Source: Kaistia hirudinis (GTDB lineage: Bacteria > Pseudomonadota > Alphaproteobacteria > Rhizobiales > Kaistiaceae). Taken from it: a stretch of DNA of 64,000 nucleotides. The stretch covers positions 868,001 to 932,000 of the forward strand of contig NZ_JACIDS010000003.1 in assembly GCF_014196455.1 (NCBI RefSeq), given 5' to 3'. Below, piece after piece: positions 36,532 to 48,253 of this stretch. Made by a program: the position numbers and the translations under genes. Position 1 is the first letter of the stretch, and the number at the start of each line of letters is the position of its first letter. The notes below the pieces were generated by a model that saw only the letters and a list, made by a program, of their open reading frames with translations, was not told the DNA's origin and made no database searches.

Positions 36532-37302
36532 TCAGGAATGGGCCGCCAGGAAGGCCTTGAGCCAGCCATTGACCGATTTGAAGTCCTCGATCTGCGGCAT
36601 GTGGCCGGCGGCGGCCACGATGTGCTGCGCGCCGCCGAAGGCCGCGAGCTTGTCGGGATCGAGCGGGTTGATCGTGTCGGCTGCGCCCCAGATCGTCAGG
36701 CGGGGAATGTCGCTCTTCCCGACCGCGGCGACCGCGTCCGCCAGATCGGTCTCGATGGCGCGCAGCGCCAGAGCCGCCGAGGCGAGCGCCGCGCGCCGGC
36801 CGGGCTTCTCCAGATGCTTCAGCACATGCGCCACCATCGGCGGATTGATGAGGCGGGGTCTGGTGACGAGCCGCTGAAGCAAGGCGAGCGCGTCGTCGGC
36901 ATCGCGCAATTGGGGGAAGAGCTCGAGGAAGTCGCCATCGACGCCTTGGCCGAGGCCGGCCGGCGCGATCAGGCTGAGCGAGCGGACGCGAGCGGGGGCG
37001 CGCGCGGCGATTTCGAGCGCGATCGCGCCGCCGAGCGAATGCCCGACCAGATGAAACGGATCCGGCCCGAGCGGATCGAGCGCGGCGATCACCGCGTCGG
37101 CGAGGCCGGCGAGGCTCGTATCGCCCGACAAGGGTTCGGCCTCGCCATGGCCCGGCAGATCGACGGCCGAGATCCGGAACGCGTCGAAGAGATCCGGCGC
37201 ATTCGCGAGCCAGGACAGGCGATCGGCGCCGAAGCCATGGATCAGGACGACATCGGGCCGGCCGTCCTTGCCGCCGAGCCGATGCAGGACCGCGCTGGTC
37301 AC
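36532..37302 (-). CDS. alpha/beta hydrolase, AcoC-like C-terminal half
   Basis: 256-aa alpha/beta hydrolase with oxyanion HGFGADRLSW, DLPGHG, nucleophile GHSLGG (S89), and AGHMPQIE with the catalytic histidine. In acetoin dehydrogenase AcoC such a domain is fused behind a lipoyl domain and serves as acyltransferase. Here the lipoyl part is the separate gene just upstream, ending 3 bp earlier. GTG 37302 has GGAG at 6 nt. An acyl-lipoamide thiolysis or CoA-transfer role is inferred. Confidence 0.8.
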   Translation of the reverse strand: MTSAVLHRLGGKDGRPDVVLIHGFGADRLSWLANAPDLFDAFRISAVDLPGHGEAEPLSGDTSLAGLADAVIAALDPLGPDPFHLVGHSLGGAIALEIAARAPARVRSLSLIAPAGLGQGVDGDFLELFPQLRDADDALALLQRLVTRPRLINPPMVAHVLKHLEKPGRRAALASAALALRAIETDLADAVAAVGKSDIPRLTIWGAADTINPLDPDKLAAFGGAQHIVAAAGHMPQIEDFKSVNGWLKAFLAAHS

Positions 37303-37305
37303 GGG

Positions 37306-37545
37306 CTACTCCGTGCTGATGATGGCGAGCGTGGCGCCGATTTCGGCGAGATCGCCTTCCGGCACCACGATCTCCTTGATCGTGCCGCTGGCGGGCGCTT
37401 CGATCTCCATGCTGAGCTTGGTGGTCGTGACGACGAGGATCTGCTCGCCTTCGGTCACGGCGTCGCCAACAGCCTTCAGCCATTCGGTCAGCTCGGCCTC
37501 GGTCGTTTCATTGCCGAGCTGTGGCATCAGCAGCGGAATGTCCAT
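37306..37545 (-). CDS. free-standing lipoyl-domain protein
   Basis: 79-aa protein that is a single biotinyl/lipoyl-attachment domain and nothing more. The modified lysine is K43 in TTTKLSMEIEAP at the hairpin tip; GD(A/L)VTEGE and PEGDLAEIGATL are typical flanks. It would carry acyl groups between the E1 at 37587 and the hydrolase at 36532. Full-length E2 proteins are over 350 aa, so this is either a split AcoC or a carrier like glycine-cleavage H protein; sequence favours the former. ATG 37545, with E1 ending 41 bp upstream. Confidence 0.87.
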   Translation of the reverse strand: MDIPLLMPQLGNETTEAELTEWLKAVGDAVTEGEQILVVTTTKLSMEIEAPASGTIKEIVVPEGDLAEIGATLAIISTE

Positions 37546-37586
37546 GGTCTTCTCCAGTGATCGATGAGAATGCGACGCGCCCCCCG

Positions 37587-40046
<2,460 letters not shown>

Positions 40047-40149
40047 GCGCGTCTCCGAAAGCCCTCTGGCTCGGCGCGCCCGCACGGCGCCGGATCAAGC
40101 CAGCAGGCGTCTTCCTGCTTCTTTTCCGGCGCAGCTAATCATCGGCTGC

Positions 40150-40161
40150 GACATATGTCAA
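40150..40161 (-). promoter_or_regulatory. candidate promoter/operator of the second E1 operon
   Basis: On the minus strand TTGACA (40161-40156) is a consensus -35 about 110 bp before ATG 40046. It overlaps the perfect 10-bp palindrome GACATATGTC (40150-40159), and ACTTTTGTACAGG lies next to it. The region is A/T-rich compared with its surroundings. A SorC site is plausible. Confidence 0.45.
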
Positions 40162-40244
40162 TTTTCCTGTACAAAAGTTCATAGGCGCCTGATGAGGCCG
40201 CGAGGCGGGTCCCTGCCTCATGCGATGCGGGCTTAACGGTCGCC

Positions 40245-41069
40245 TCAGCCCTTGACCGAGCCTTGCAGCAGGGCGGCGACGAACTGGCGCTGGAAGATCA
40301 GGAACAGGAGCACGGTCGGCGTCAGGATCAGCAGCGCGCCGGCGCAGAGCAGCGGCACGTCGGTGCCCCACTGGCCCTGGAAGGCGCCGAGCGCCCCGGC
40401 CATCGTCCGCTGCTCGGGATCCTGGACGAGCACCACCGGCAGCAGGAACTGGTTCCAGGTCCACAGGAACAGGAGGATCGACAGCGACATGATCGCGGGA
40501 CGGGCGATCGGCACCTGGATCAGCCAGAACTGCTTCCATTCCGACGCGCCGTCGACCTCGGCCGCCTCGCCGAGCTCGGACGGCACGTTCAGGAAATGCG
40601 CGCGCATCCAATAGACCGAGAAGGGCATGAACAGGCCGATCAGCGGCAGGATCAACGCCATGCGCGTATTGAGGATGCCGAGCGCCTTGACCTCGTAGTA
40701 GAGCGGGGTGATCACCGCCTCGAAGGGGAGGGTTAGGCCGAGCACGAAGACGAGATAGAGCCACTTGCCGCGGCCCTTGTCGATCCGCGACAGGCCAAAC
40801 CCCGCCATGGTCGCGATCAGCACGGACACGGGAACGACGCCGAGCACGATCAGCGAGCTCGACCACAGCAGCTTCGTCATGTTGGCGAGTTCGAACGCGC
40901 GGACGAAATTGCCCCATTGCGGGTCGGACGGCCATTGCAGCCCGGCCGGATAGGTACCCGAAGGCGCGAGCGCCGCGGAGAACATGCTGAGGAACGGCAG
41001 CAGAGTCACCGCCATCAGGGCGATGAGCATGAGGCGCGCGAGCAGGGCGTTGGTGCGGGCTTCGATCAT
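40245..41069 (-). CDS. carbohydrate ABC importer permease, MalG-type
   Basis: 274-aa inner-membrane protein with six predicted helices and the EAA loop ELGEAAEVDGASEWKQFWLI that docks the ATPase. ATG 41069 overlaps the previous permease stop by ATGA; the longer open frame upstream is a shadow of that gene. Third and last gene of the LacI-controlled importer, which has no ATPase of its own. Confidence 0.9.
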   Translation of the reverse strand: MIEARTNALLARLMLIALMAVTLLPFLSMFSAALAPSGTYPAGLQWPSDPQWGNFVRAFELANMTKLLWSSSLIVLGVVPVSVLIATMAGFGLSRIDKGRGKWLYLVFVLGLTLPFEAVITPLYYEVKALGILNTRMALILPLIGLFMPFSVYWMRAHFLNVPSELGEAAEVDGASEWKQFWLIQVPIARPAIMSLSILLFLWTWNQFLLPVVLVQDPEQRTMAGALGAFQGQWGTDVPLLCAGALLILTPTVLLFLIFQRQFVAALLQGSVKG

Positions 41070-42025
41070 CGCTTCGGCCGGGCAAACCACTGGACGGGGA
41101 GGATGCAGAGGAGGACGAGCACCATCAGCACGATCGCCAGCGCCGAGGCGAGGCCGACCTGGCGATGCGCGAAGGCGAGGCGGTAGATCTCGAGGCCGGG
41201 AACCATGGTCGAGATGCCGGGCCCGCCTGCCGTCGCGATATAGACGATGTCGAAGCTCGCCAGCGCGGCGATGACGGTGACCGTCACGCAGACGCCGATC
41301 TCCTGCCTGAGGGCGGGAATGGTGATGTAGATGAGCTCCTGCCATTTGCCGGCGCCGTCGAGTTCGGCCGCCTCATAGATGCTGGTGTCGATCTTGGCGA
41401 TGCCGGTGACGAGCAGCATGGTGCAGAGACCGAGCAGCACCCAGGCCCCGATCATGCCGACCGCGGGCAGGGCAAAGGTGAAGTCGCCGAGCCAGCCACG
41501 CGCGAGCGAGCCGAGGCCGACCGCCGTCAGCAGCTGGTTGACGAGGCCCGTGGAGGCGAACATCCAGCTCCAGGCGATGCCGGCCGCGACCAGCGGGATC
41601 ACCTGCGGCAGGAACAGCACCGTGCGGGTGACCGTGCCGAAGGTGCCGGACATGTGGCCGCGAATGACCGAGGCGACGGCAAGCCCGAGCGCGATCGGGA
41701 TCAGCGTGAAATAGAGGATCAGGTTGAATGCGTTGCCGATGATCTGGAGGAGGTCCGGATCGGTCAGCACGATGAGATAGTTCTTGAGGCCGACGAAGCG
41801 CAGGCGGCCGATGCCGTCCCAGCGTTGCAGCGAATAGTAGACGGACATGCCGAGCGGCACGAGCACGAACGCCGCATAGAAGACGAGCGCCGGCGCGATG
41901 AAGGCGATGGCGACGCGCAGCTTGCGGCGGTCGCGGTCGGTCGGCGCGCGGCGCTTGACGGCAGCTTGCTGCGGCGGGTTTTCGGCCCGCCGCGGCGCAT
42001 CCCGATCGAGCGGCCTGTCGCTCAA
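41066..42025 (-). CDS. carbohydrate ABC importer permease, MalF-type
   Basis: 319-aa inner-membrane protein. The first 30 residues are a charged cytoplasmic tail, then six helices; the EAA loop is SIYEAAELDGAGKWQELIYI. A TTG start at 42025 overlaps the binding-protein stop as TTGA. It forms the channel with the 40245 gene product. Confidence 0.88.
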   Translation of the reverse strand: MSDRPLDRDAPRRAENPPQQAAVKRRAPTDRDRRKLRVAIAFIAPALVFYAAFVLVPLGMSVYYSLQRWDGIGRLRFVGLKNYLIVLTDPDLLQIIGNAFNLILYFTLIPIALGLAVASVIRGHMSGTFGTVTRTVLFLPQVIPLVAAGIAWSWMFASTGLVNQLLTAVGLGSLARGWLGDFTFALPAVGMIGAWVLLGLCTMLLVTGIAKIDTSIYEAAELDGAGKWQELIYITIPALRQEIGVCVTVTVIAALASFDIVYIATAGGPGISTMVPGLEIYRLAFAHRQVGLASALAIVLMVLVLLCILPVQWFARPKR

Positions 42026-43320
42026 CGCGAGAGTTCCTGCTCATATTCCTTCTGCACGGCCTTCAGCAGCCCATCGGCCGTCTGACGGCCGCCGACGAGC
42101 TTCTGCAGTTCCGGCGTCCAGCCGGCCGAGAAGATCGCGCCGGTCGCATTGGCGATGAAGTCCATCGCGCCATTCTCCTTGGCGATCACGGAGCCCGCGG
42201 CGAGCGTCGCCTCGGTCACCGAGCCGGGCGCCACCGCGGGGATCGGCAGCGAGGCCGGGCCGCCGGGATTCGAGCCGCCGACCTCGACATTGATCTTGCG
42301 CGCTTCCGGATCGGTTGCCACCCAGTTCAGGAAGAAGGCAGCGCAATCTGCGTTCGCAGCCTTGGCGCCGATGCCATAGGTGAGCGGCGCGGACATGGCC
42401 GCATGCCGGCCACCCGCCTCGGCTGGCGGCATCAGGAAGAAGCCGACCTTGCCGGGCATCTGCTTGTCGAGATTGCCTGATTCCCAGTCGCCATTGAACA
42501 TGAAGAGGCCGTCGCCCTTCATGAAGCCGCTCATCATCCCGAAATAGTCGATCGCATTGGTGTCGGGCGCGAAATAGCCGGCCTTGACCCAGCCTTCGAG
42601 ATGCTCCGCCGCCTTGAGATTGGAGGGCGTATCGATGGTGGCGCCGTCCTTCTGGAAGATCCAGTCATTGACCGGCTCCGGCGGGCCATAGGCGCCCATC
42701 AGGTCCTGCAGCGGGAAGGCGAGGCCGCCATTGGTCTTGTTGAACTGGATGATCGGCGTGATGCCGGCAGCCTTCGCCTTGGCGAGGAGCGCGTCGAGCT
42801 CGGCGAGCGTCGTCGGCGGTGCCGTCATGCCGATCTTGGCGGCGAGCTCCTTGTTGTAGAACACGCCCGTCATCGAATAGTTGAGCCCCATCGCATAGAG
42901 CGAGCCGGTGCCGCGCGGGCGGCCTTCGGGTTCGACGCGGAGCTGGATCAGTTGCGAGGCCGGAAACTTGTCCCAGCCGAAATCGGCGTAGTAGCCGTCG
43001 AGGTTCTTCAGGAGCTCGTTGGCGACGAGATCGCTCATGCTCGGAAGGCGCACCAGATCGGGCGGCGCGTCGCCGGCCAGGAGGCGCGGCGTGTTCTCCA
43101 TCAGATTGGCGAACTGGTCTTCCTTGATGTCGAACTTGACGTTCGGAAACTGCTTCGAGAAGGCCTCGGCCAGCTTGCCGGGCAAGGGGAAGCCCGTCTC
43201 GAAATAGGCGTTGAGCGTGACCGGGTCTGTGCCGCAGCTCGGTGCGGCCAGCGCCGCCGTCGAGGCTGCAACCGACAGCGCCACTGCCATGCCGGCTGCT
43301 TCGAGCGATCTGATGGTCAA
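42022..43320 (-). CDS. extracellular sugar-binding protein (ABC importer, SBP_bac family)
   Basis: 432-aa MalE/UgpB-like binding protein with a signal peptide (about 1-25, ALAAPSCG). TTG start at 43320 with GGGAGGA 7 nt upstream. A LacI operator lies 41 bp upstream of the start. Next to a GH32-like glycosidase, it may bind an oligosaccharide containing fructose; that is inference. Overlaps the first permease by TTGA. Confidence 0.87.
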   Translation of the reverse strand: MTIRSLEAAGMAVALSVAASTAALAAPSCGTDPVTLNAYFETGFPLPGKLAEAFSKQFPNVKFDIKEDQFANLMENTPRLLAGDAPPDLVRLPSMSDLVANELLKNLDGYYADFGWDKFPASQLIQLRVEPEGRPRGTGSLYAMGLNYSMTGVFYNKELAAKIGMTAPPTTLAELDALLAKAKAAGITPIIQFNKTNGGLAFPLQDLMGAYGPPEPVNDWIFQKDGATIDTPSNLKAAEHLEGWVKAGYFAPDTNAIDYFGMMSGFMKGDGLFMFNGDWESGNLDKQMPGKVGFFLMPPAEAGGRHAAMSAPLTYGIGAKAANADCAAFFLNWVATDPEARKINVEVGGSNPGGPASLPIPAVAPGSVTEATLAAGSVIAKENGAMDFIANATGAIFSAGWTPELQKLVGGRQTADGLLKAVQKEYEQELSR

Positions 43321-43360
43321 GATGAAATCCTCCCTGCCGCAAATCTACATGTGGATCAGC

Positions 43361-43380
43361 GTGCTAAAAGGATTTAGCAC
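43361..43380. promoter_or_regulatory. LacI-family operator, copy 1
   Basis: GTGCTAAA and TTTAGCAC, perfect 8-bp arms around AGGA, 41 bp upstream of the binding-protein start codon. It shares an 18-bp core, including the spacer, with the site at 45553-45572. Confidence 0.75.
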
Positions 43381-43420
43381 GCAGTATGGCGGCGGGCAAG
43401 ATTGGCGCCCGCCTCCGGGT

Positions 43421-44587
43421 TCAGAGCACGCCGCGCAGCGCGTCGATGATCCTCGTCGCGCGGAGATCGCCGGGTCCGATCATCCAGTTCGTCACGAAGG
43501 CGAAGCCGAGGCGTGCATCGGGATCGGCGAAGGTCACCTGACCGCCGGCGCCGTCATGGCCGAAGCTGCGCGATGTCAGATAGCGCCGCGCCTCGGAATC
43601 GAGCTGGAAGCCCATGCCCCAGCGGGCGTGCGGCGGCGGCTCCGGGAACACGGGCGGACCTTCGGACTGGACCGCCGTCGCCAAAGCGCGCGTGGCGGGA
43701 TCGAGCAGGCGGACGCCATCCGTCTCCGTCACCGTCGCCGACCAGATGCTGGCCAGCGCATCGGCGGTCGCGATGCCTCCTGCGCCGGGGATCTCCGCGG
43801 CCTGGACCCGCGGATCGTTGAAGCCGCCTTCGGGCGTCACCAGTTCCGCCGGCAAGGCGCGGCCGAGCGTCATCGCGCGATAGGTCCAGTTGACGGGCCC
43901 ATCCAACGGCTTCGCAGCCTCCGTGGCCCAGAGGTCGCGAAGACCCGGGTCGACCTGGAGATGGGCGACGCGGCCCCGCTCGCGCGCCGGCAGCCCGATC
44001 CAGGCCGCGACTGACAACGGCGCGGCGATCGTGTCGGCAAAGTAGGCTCCGACGGACTGACCGGCGACGCGGCGAATGAGTTCGCCGGCGAGCCAGCCAT
44101 GGGTGAGCGCATGATAGGCGTGGCCCGAACCGAGCGGCCAGATCGGCGCCTGCGCGGCGAGACGGCTCACCATGGTCTGCCAGTCGAGAATGTCGTCGAG
44201 CGTCGCATCGACATCCGGCGCCGAGAGGCCGGCCTTGTGCGACAGGAGATGCTTGACCAGCACCTCGCCTTTGCCGGCAGCGGCGAATTCCGGCCAATAG
44301 CGCGCGACCGGAGCCTCATAGTCGAGGCGGCCTTCCTGGACGAGGCGGGCGGCGAGGATCGAAGCGAGGCCCTTTGTGCAGGAGAAGACGACCGAGGCGG
44401 TCGTCTCCTGCCAGGGTGCGCCCGTCCGCTCGTCGGCGATGCCGGCCCAGAGATTGACCACGCGCTCGCCCGCGACGCGGACGGCCAGCCCCGCGCCCAT
44501 CGTCGGCTGGCCGGCGAAGGCGGCCGCGAAGGCCTCGGCGACCGGCTCGAAGCCGGGCGCGAACTGTCCCTGGATTGAAATCGTCAT
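43421..44587 (-). CDS. serine hydrolase of the beta-lactamase (class C/EstB-like) family
   Basis: 388-aa cytoplasmic-looking (no signal peptide) hydrolase. S69 and K72 form SxxK in FSCTKG; Y158 lies in the second motif (AYHALTHGW); FGHDGAGG near the C-terminus replaces the KTG box. Such proteins act as carboxylesterases or deacetylases rather than lactamases. It overlaps the upstream glycosidase by ATGA, so it may de-esterify the same imported sugar. Confidence 0.85.
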   Translation of the reverse strand: MTISIQGQFAPGFEPVAEAFAAAFAGQPTMGAGLAVRVAGERVVNLWAGIADERTGAPWQETTASVVFSCTKGLASILAARLVQEGRLDYEAPVARYWPEFAAAGKGEVLVKHLLSHKAGLSAPDVDATLDDILDWQTMVSRLAAQAPIWPLGSGHAYHALTHGWLAGELIRRVAGQSVGAYFADTIAAPLSVAAWIGLPARERGRVAHLQVDPGLRDLWATEAAKPLDGPVNWTYRAMTLGRALPAELVTPEGGFNDPRVQAAEIPGAGGIATADALASIWSATVTETDGVRLLDPATRALATAVQSEGPPVFPEPPPHARWGMGFQLDSEARRYLTSRSFGHDGAGGQVTFADPDARLGFAFVTNWMIGPGDLRATRIIDALRGVL

Positions 44588-45540
44588 GCCTCGGCCTCGA
44601 TCTGCAGCGTTCCATCGCGTTCGACCAGCGGCAGCGGATCGCTGACGCCGCCGGCAAACGCGCCGTCGTCCTGGATATTGTGGAAGGCGAGCAGGACGGG
44701 TCGTCCGCTCCGATCCGCGATGATGCGTCCGCTATAGAGCGCCTCCGGCGCGATCAGGCGCGCAGCCGCGATGGGGTAGGGGCCCTCCGCCGCATCGGAA
44801 GCGACGCTCCAGATCCCACCCGTCCCGCCGCTTCGGTCACCGGCCAGCTTGGCGCTGTCGCAGGAGAATAGCAGATGCGTCCCGCCGGTGAGCGTCACAA
44901 CCTGCGGCACTTCGAGATGCGCGAAGCCGGCGCCGATGTCGCTCAGGGGCGGCTGGACCTCCCAGCTTTCGAGATCACGCGAGGTGGCGTGGCCGATGAC
45001 GCCGCGGTCGAGTTCGTCACCATGGTTGGCCCGCGCCGTCACCAGCATGTGCCAGGTCTGGCCGTCTGCCGACGGGAACACCCAGGGATCGCGCCAGGCT
45101 TCCTCCGGCCAGGAGGAAGTCCCCAGCGTCTCATACCAGCGCGGATCGGCGCTGCAGATCGGGCCGGGCGCCTTGGTCCAGTGATAGAGGTCGGGCGACG
45201 TCGCGACGCCGACGGTCTCGATATTGGGATGGGCATCCGGCGCGAGGAAGCGCGTGCCGGTATAGAACATCCGCCACAGCCCGTCCGGCCCGCGCACCAC
45301 CGAACCGGTCCAGGTCGCCGTCTCGTCGAAGGCGCCGGCGTCTCCGGCCTCGAAGATGCGGCCGTGAAAGTCCCAGTCGATGAGGTCCGACGACGTGGCA
45401 TGGCCGATCCGGGCGTTGCGATGGCGCAGGTCCGGATTGCCCAACGCGCGCGGCGCATGCAGGAAGTACATGTGGAACAGGGCGCCGTCGTCGGCCAGCC
45501 AGAAATCCCAGACCCAGTGATCGTCGAGCGAGAAGGCCAT
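44584..45540 (-). CDS. GH32/GH68-like five-bladed glycosidase
   Basis: 318-aa protein with the five-bladed beta-propeller pattern of clan GH-J/F enzymes. Candidate catalytic residues are D12 (WVWDFWL), D151 in the RDP motif (AWRDPWVF) and E210 (HLEVPQV). The RDP motif favours GH32-like (fructosidase) activity; GH43-type enzymes are the alternative. No signal peptide, so it would act on imported substrate. A LacI operator is 12 bp before ATG 45540. Confidence 0.75.
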   Translation of the reverse strand: MAFSLDDHWVWDFWLADDGALFHMYFLHAPRALGNPDLRHRNARIGHATSSDLIDWDFHGRIFEAGDAGAFDETATWTGSVVRGPDGLWRMFYTGTRFLAPDAHPNIETVGVATSPDLYHWTKAPGPICSADPRWYETLGTSSWPEEAWRDPWVFPSADGQTWHMLVTARANHGDELDRGVIGHATSRDLESWEVQPPLSDIGAGFAHLEVPQVVTLTGGTHLLFSCDSAKLAGDRSGGTGGIWSVASDAAEGPYPIAAARLIAPEALYSGRIIADRSGRPVLLAFHNIQDDGAFAGGVSDPLPLVERDGTLQIEAEA

Positions 45541-45552
45541 CAGCCACCAATA

Positions 45553-45572
45553 TTGCTAAAAGGATTTAGCAA
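45553..45572. promoter_or_regulatory. LacI-family operator, copy 2
   Basis: TTGCTAAA and TTTAGCAA, perfect 8-bp arms around AGGA. It lies 12 bp upstream of the glycosidase start and 97 bp upstream of the divergent LacI gene, a position that would block transcription of the glycosidase unit. Its core is identical to that at 43361-43380. Confidence 0.75.
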
Positions 45573-45669
45573 ATGATGGCGTGGTCGCTGGTTTGTCAAG
45601 CGCGGGCCCGCTCCGCTATGAGGGGCGGTACGCCGCCTTCGGGTTGCGGGTGCAAAGGGGTGGGTTTTC

Positions 45670-46743
45670 TTGAGCAAGAAGCGCGTCACGCTCGCCGATG
45701 TGGCCCGATTGGCCGGGCTGTCGCCGACGGCCGCGTCGATGATCCTGACGGGCCGGCCCGATACGCGCCTTTCGGCCGAGGCCCATGCCCGCGTCCATGC
45801 CGCCGCGCTGGAACTCGGTTACCGGCCCAATCTCGCGGCGCGCGCGCTGCGCACCGACAAGACGCGGACGATCGCCTTCATTTCCGACGTCGTCGCGACA
45901 ACGCGCTTCGCCAACGGCCTCATTCGCGGCACGCTGGAGGCCGCCGACGCGGCGGGCCATGTCGTGCTCGTGCTGGAGACCGGCGGGGAGCCGGCGCGTG
46001 AGGTTCAGGCGATCGAGGCGGCGCTCGACCGGCAGGTCGACGGCTTCATCTTCGCCGCGATGCGCGCGCGCGAAGTCTTCGTGCCGGCGCTTCCGGCGGC
46101 GACCCGCGTGGTGATGCTGAACGCGACCAGCCGGCATCATCCGGTCTGCATCCTTCCCGACGAGTTCGAGGCCGGCGGCGCGGCCGTGCGTCTGCTGCAC
46201 GACGCCGGCATCCGCGACGGCATCGCGCTCATCGGCCACAATCAGATGGTCGAGCAGGGCCTCTTTCGCTCCGAGACCGTGTCGCGCCGTCTTTCCGGCA
46301 TCCGGACCGAGATGGCCCGCTTCGGCCTCGACTTCGTTGCCGAGGAGAGCTGCTGGAACTGGGAAGCGCGCAATGGCTATGAGCTGGTCTGCGGGCTGCT
46401 CGAGCGCAAGGTGCCGCTGACGGCGCTGCTTTGCCTCAATGACCGACTGGCCTTCGGCGCCTATCAGGCTCTCGGCGAGGCCGGACTGCGCATCCCCGCC
46501 GACATGTCGGTGGTCTCGTTCGACAATGACGAACTCGCCGCCGACCTCCGTCCGGGGCTCACGACCTTCGCCCTGCCGCACGAAGAAATGGGCCGCGAGG
46601 CGGTGCGACTGCTGCTCGCGCCCAAGTCCGAACTCGGCGAACACCTCATCCCGATGACCGCTACGATCCGCCAGTCCATTGCGATTATCGGCGAGGGCAG
46701 GGGTCTCGTGACCGAGATGCCGAGGCCGTCGCGGTCAAACTGA
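45670..46743 (+). CDS. LacI-family transcriptional regulator
   Basis: 357-aa repressor. The HTH (residues 6-28, VTLADVARLAGLSPTAASMIL) is followed by the hinge helix (YRPNLAARALRTDKTRTIAF) and a periplasmic-binding-like sensor domain. The start is TTG 45670; SKKRVTLADVARLAG is the normal beginning of the family. It is divergent from the glycosidase/hydrolase unit and is the obvious binder of the paired TGCTAAA.AGGA sites. Confidence 0.9.
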   Translation: MSKKRVTLADVARLAGLSPTAASMILTGRPDTRLSAEAHARVHAAALELGYRPNLAARALRTDKTRTIAFISDVVATTRFANGLIRGTLEAADAAGHVVLVLETGGEPAREVQAIEAALDRQVDGFIFAAMRAREVFVPALPAATRVVMLNATSRHHPVCILPDEFEAGGAAVRLLHDAGIRDGIALIGHNQMVEQGLFRSETVSRRLSGIRTEMARFGLDFVAEESCWNWEARNGYELVCGLLERKVPLTALLCLNDRLAFGAYQALGEAGLRIPADMSVVSFDNDELAADLRPGLTTFALPHEEMGREAVRLLLAPKSELGEHLIPMTATIRQSIAIIGEGRGLVTEMPRPSRSN

Positions 46744-46762
46744 ACGTCGCGCCGCCCTCCGC

Positions 46763-48253
46763 TCATAGAGCGTCGAGGTCGTCGTAGAAGGCCTGCGCGG
46801 CGGTGTAGAGGCGGGCGAAGATCGGCATCATCCGGTCGTAGCGCGCCGTCCAGGCGGGATCGGGCATGATGTCCGGGCCGAAGCGGACCATGTGCGCGAC
46901 GGCGGCGTCGAGATTGGCCGCGCCGCCGACCACGCTGTCCATAAGGATGGCCGCGCCGACGACGCCGCATTCCAGTTCTTCCGGCACGACATAGGGCACG
47001 TCGTAGAGGCTCGCCTTGATCTTGAGCCACAGCGCCGCCTTGGCGCCGCCAGAGGCGGCAACGATCCGTTCGGGCCGCGCATGGCCGCCCTGCAGCGTGT
47101 CGAGCTTCATCCGCACGGAAAAGGCGACGCCTTCGAGCACCGCGCGGTGGAGTTCCGGCAAGCCATGCGCCGCCGAGAGACCGAAGAACTGGGCGCGCGA
47201 ATTGCGATGCGCGCCGAAGCGCTCGCCGGAGAGATAGGGCAGGAAAAACAGGCCCTTGGAACCCGCCTCGGCCCGCTCGGCCTGCGCAGCGACCTCCGCA
47301 TAGGAGAGCGCGTTCTCGTGAAAGGCACGCCTTGCCCAGCGCACGGCGTCGCCGCCCGCATCGAGCAGCGTCATGGCGCCCCAGGTGCCGTCGGCCGAGA
47401 TGACGTTGGACACTTCGGGATCCAGCACCGGCCCGTCATGCAGCAGCGTGATGATCGTGGATGTGCCCGTGACGTCGGAGCCCATGCCGGGGCGCGTGAC
47501 GCCCGAGCCGAGCAGCGCCATCGGATAATCGCCGGCACCGACCAGAACCGGCAAGCCGGAGGAAAGGCCGAGCGCGCCGGCGACATCGGGCAGCAGACCG
47601 CCGAGCACGTCGCCCGGGGCGTGGAGTTCGGGCAGAAGGCGGCGGGGCACACCCGTCAGCGCGAGCAGCTCGTCCGACCATTGCCGGGAGCGCCAGTCCA
47701 TCAGGAAGGAGAGCGAGGCTTCGGTCACGTCCTGGGCGTGACGGCCGGTCAGCTTGAAGTTGATCCAGTCCTTCGGCATCAGCAGCGCGGCCGCGCGCTC
47801 GACGGCGGACGGATCATTCTCCATCAGCCACATCAGCTTGAAGGCGGGCCAGGCGGGAGACGGAAGATTGGCGGCGAGCGGCAGGACGCGTTCGCCCGCG
47901 ACCCGCGCGGCAAAGGCCTCGACCTGCGGGATGGGGCGCTTGTCGTTCCACAGCAGCACCGCTTCGCGCGTGAGTTCGCCCTTCGCATCGACGAGAACCG
48001 AGCCATGCATCTGGCCGCAGGTGCAGATCGCGGCGACGCGGGCCGCGGCGTTGTCGACCCGCTCCAGAACATCCCGAATGCTGGCGATCGTCCCGGTCCA
48101 CCAATCCGCCGGACGCTGCTCCGACCAGCCGAATTGCGGCACGATCTGCTCATGCTCGCGATGGCTGATCGCCAGCACCTTGCCGGCGGTGTCGACCAGC
48201 GCGGCGCGCAGGCCGCCCGTTCCGACGTCGATCGCCAGATAGAGGTCGCGCAT
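46763..48253 (-). CDS. FGGY-family carbohydrate kinase, xylulokinase-like
   Basis: 496-aa sugar kinase with two actin-like domains. Features are the phosphate loop DVGTGGLRA near the N-terminus, CTCGQMHGSVLVD, GAGDYPMALLGSGV and GTSTIITLL, and the C-terminal adenosine loop ASGGAKAALWLKI. Closest to xylulokinase, but FGGY kinases also act on ribulose, fuculose and other sugars. Last gene of the importer operon (TGATG overlap with the ATPase), so it probably phosphorylates the imported sugar. Confidence 0.88.
   Translation of the reverse strand: MRDLYLAIDVGTGGLRAALVDTAGKVLAISHREHEQIVPQFGWSEQRPADWWTGTIASIRDVLERVDNAAARVAAICTCGQMHGSVLVDAKGELTREAVLLWNDKRPIPQVEAFAARVAGERVLPLAANLPSPAWPAFKLMWLMENDPSAVERAAALLMPKDWINFKLTGRHAQDVTEASLSFLMDWRSRQWSDELLALTGVPRRLLPELHAPGDVLGGLLPDVAGALGLSSGLPVLVGAGDYPMALLGSGVTRPGMGSDVTGTSTIITLLHDGPVLDPEVSNVISADGTWGAMTLLDAGGDAVRWARRAFHENALSYAEVAAQAERAEAGSKGLFFLPYLSGERFGAHRNSRAQFFGLSAAHGLPELHRAVLEGVAFSVRMKLDTLQGGHARPERIVAASGGAKAALWLKIKASLYDVPYVVPEELECGVVGAAILMDSVVGGAANLDAAVAHMVRFGPDIMPDPAWTARYDRMMPIFARLYTAAQAFYDDLDAL

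Noticed and set aside
36518-37483. N-terminal extension of the SorC regulator suggesting a fusion
   Set aside because: It is the antisense-like alternate frame of the alpha/beta hydrolase. SorC homology begins at GTG 36517.
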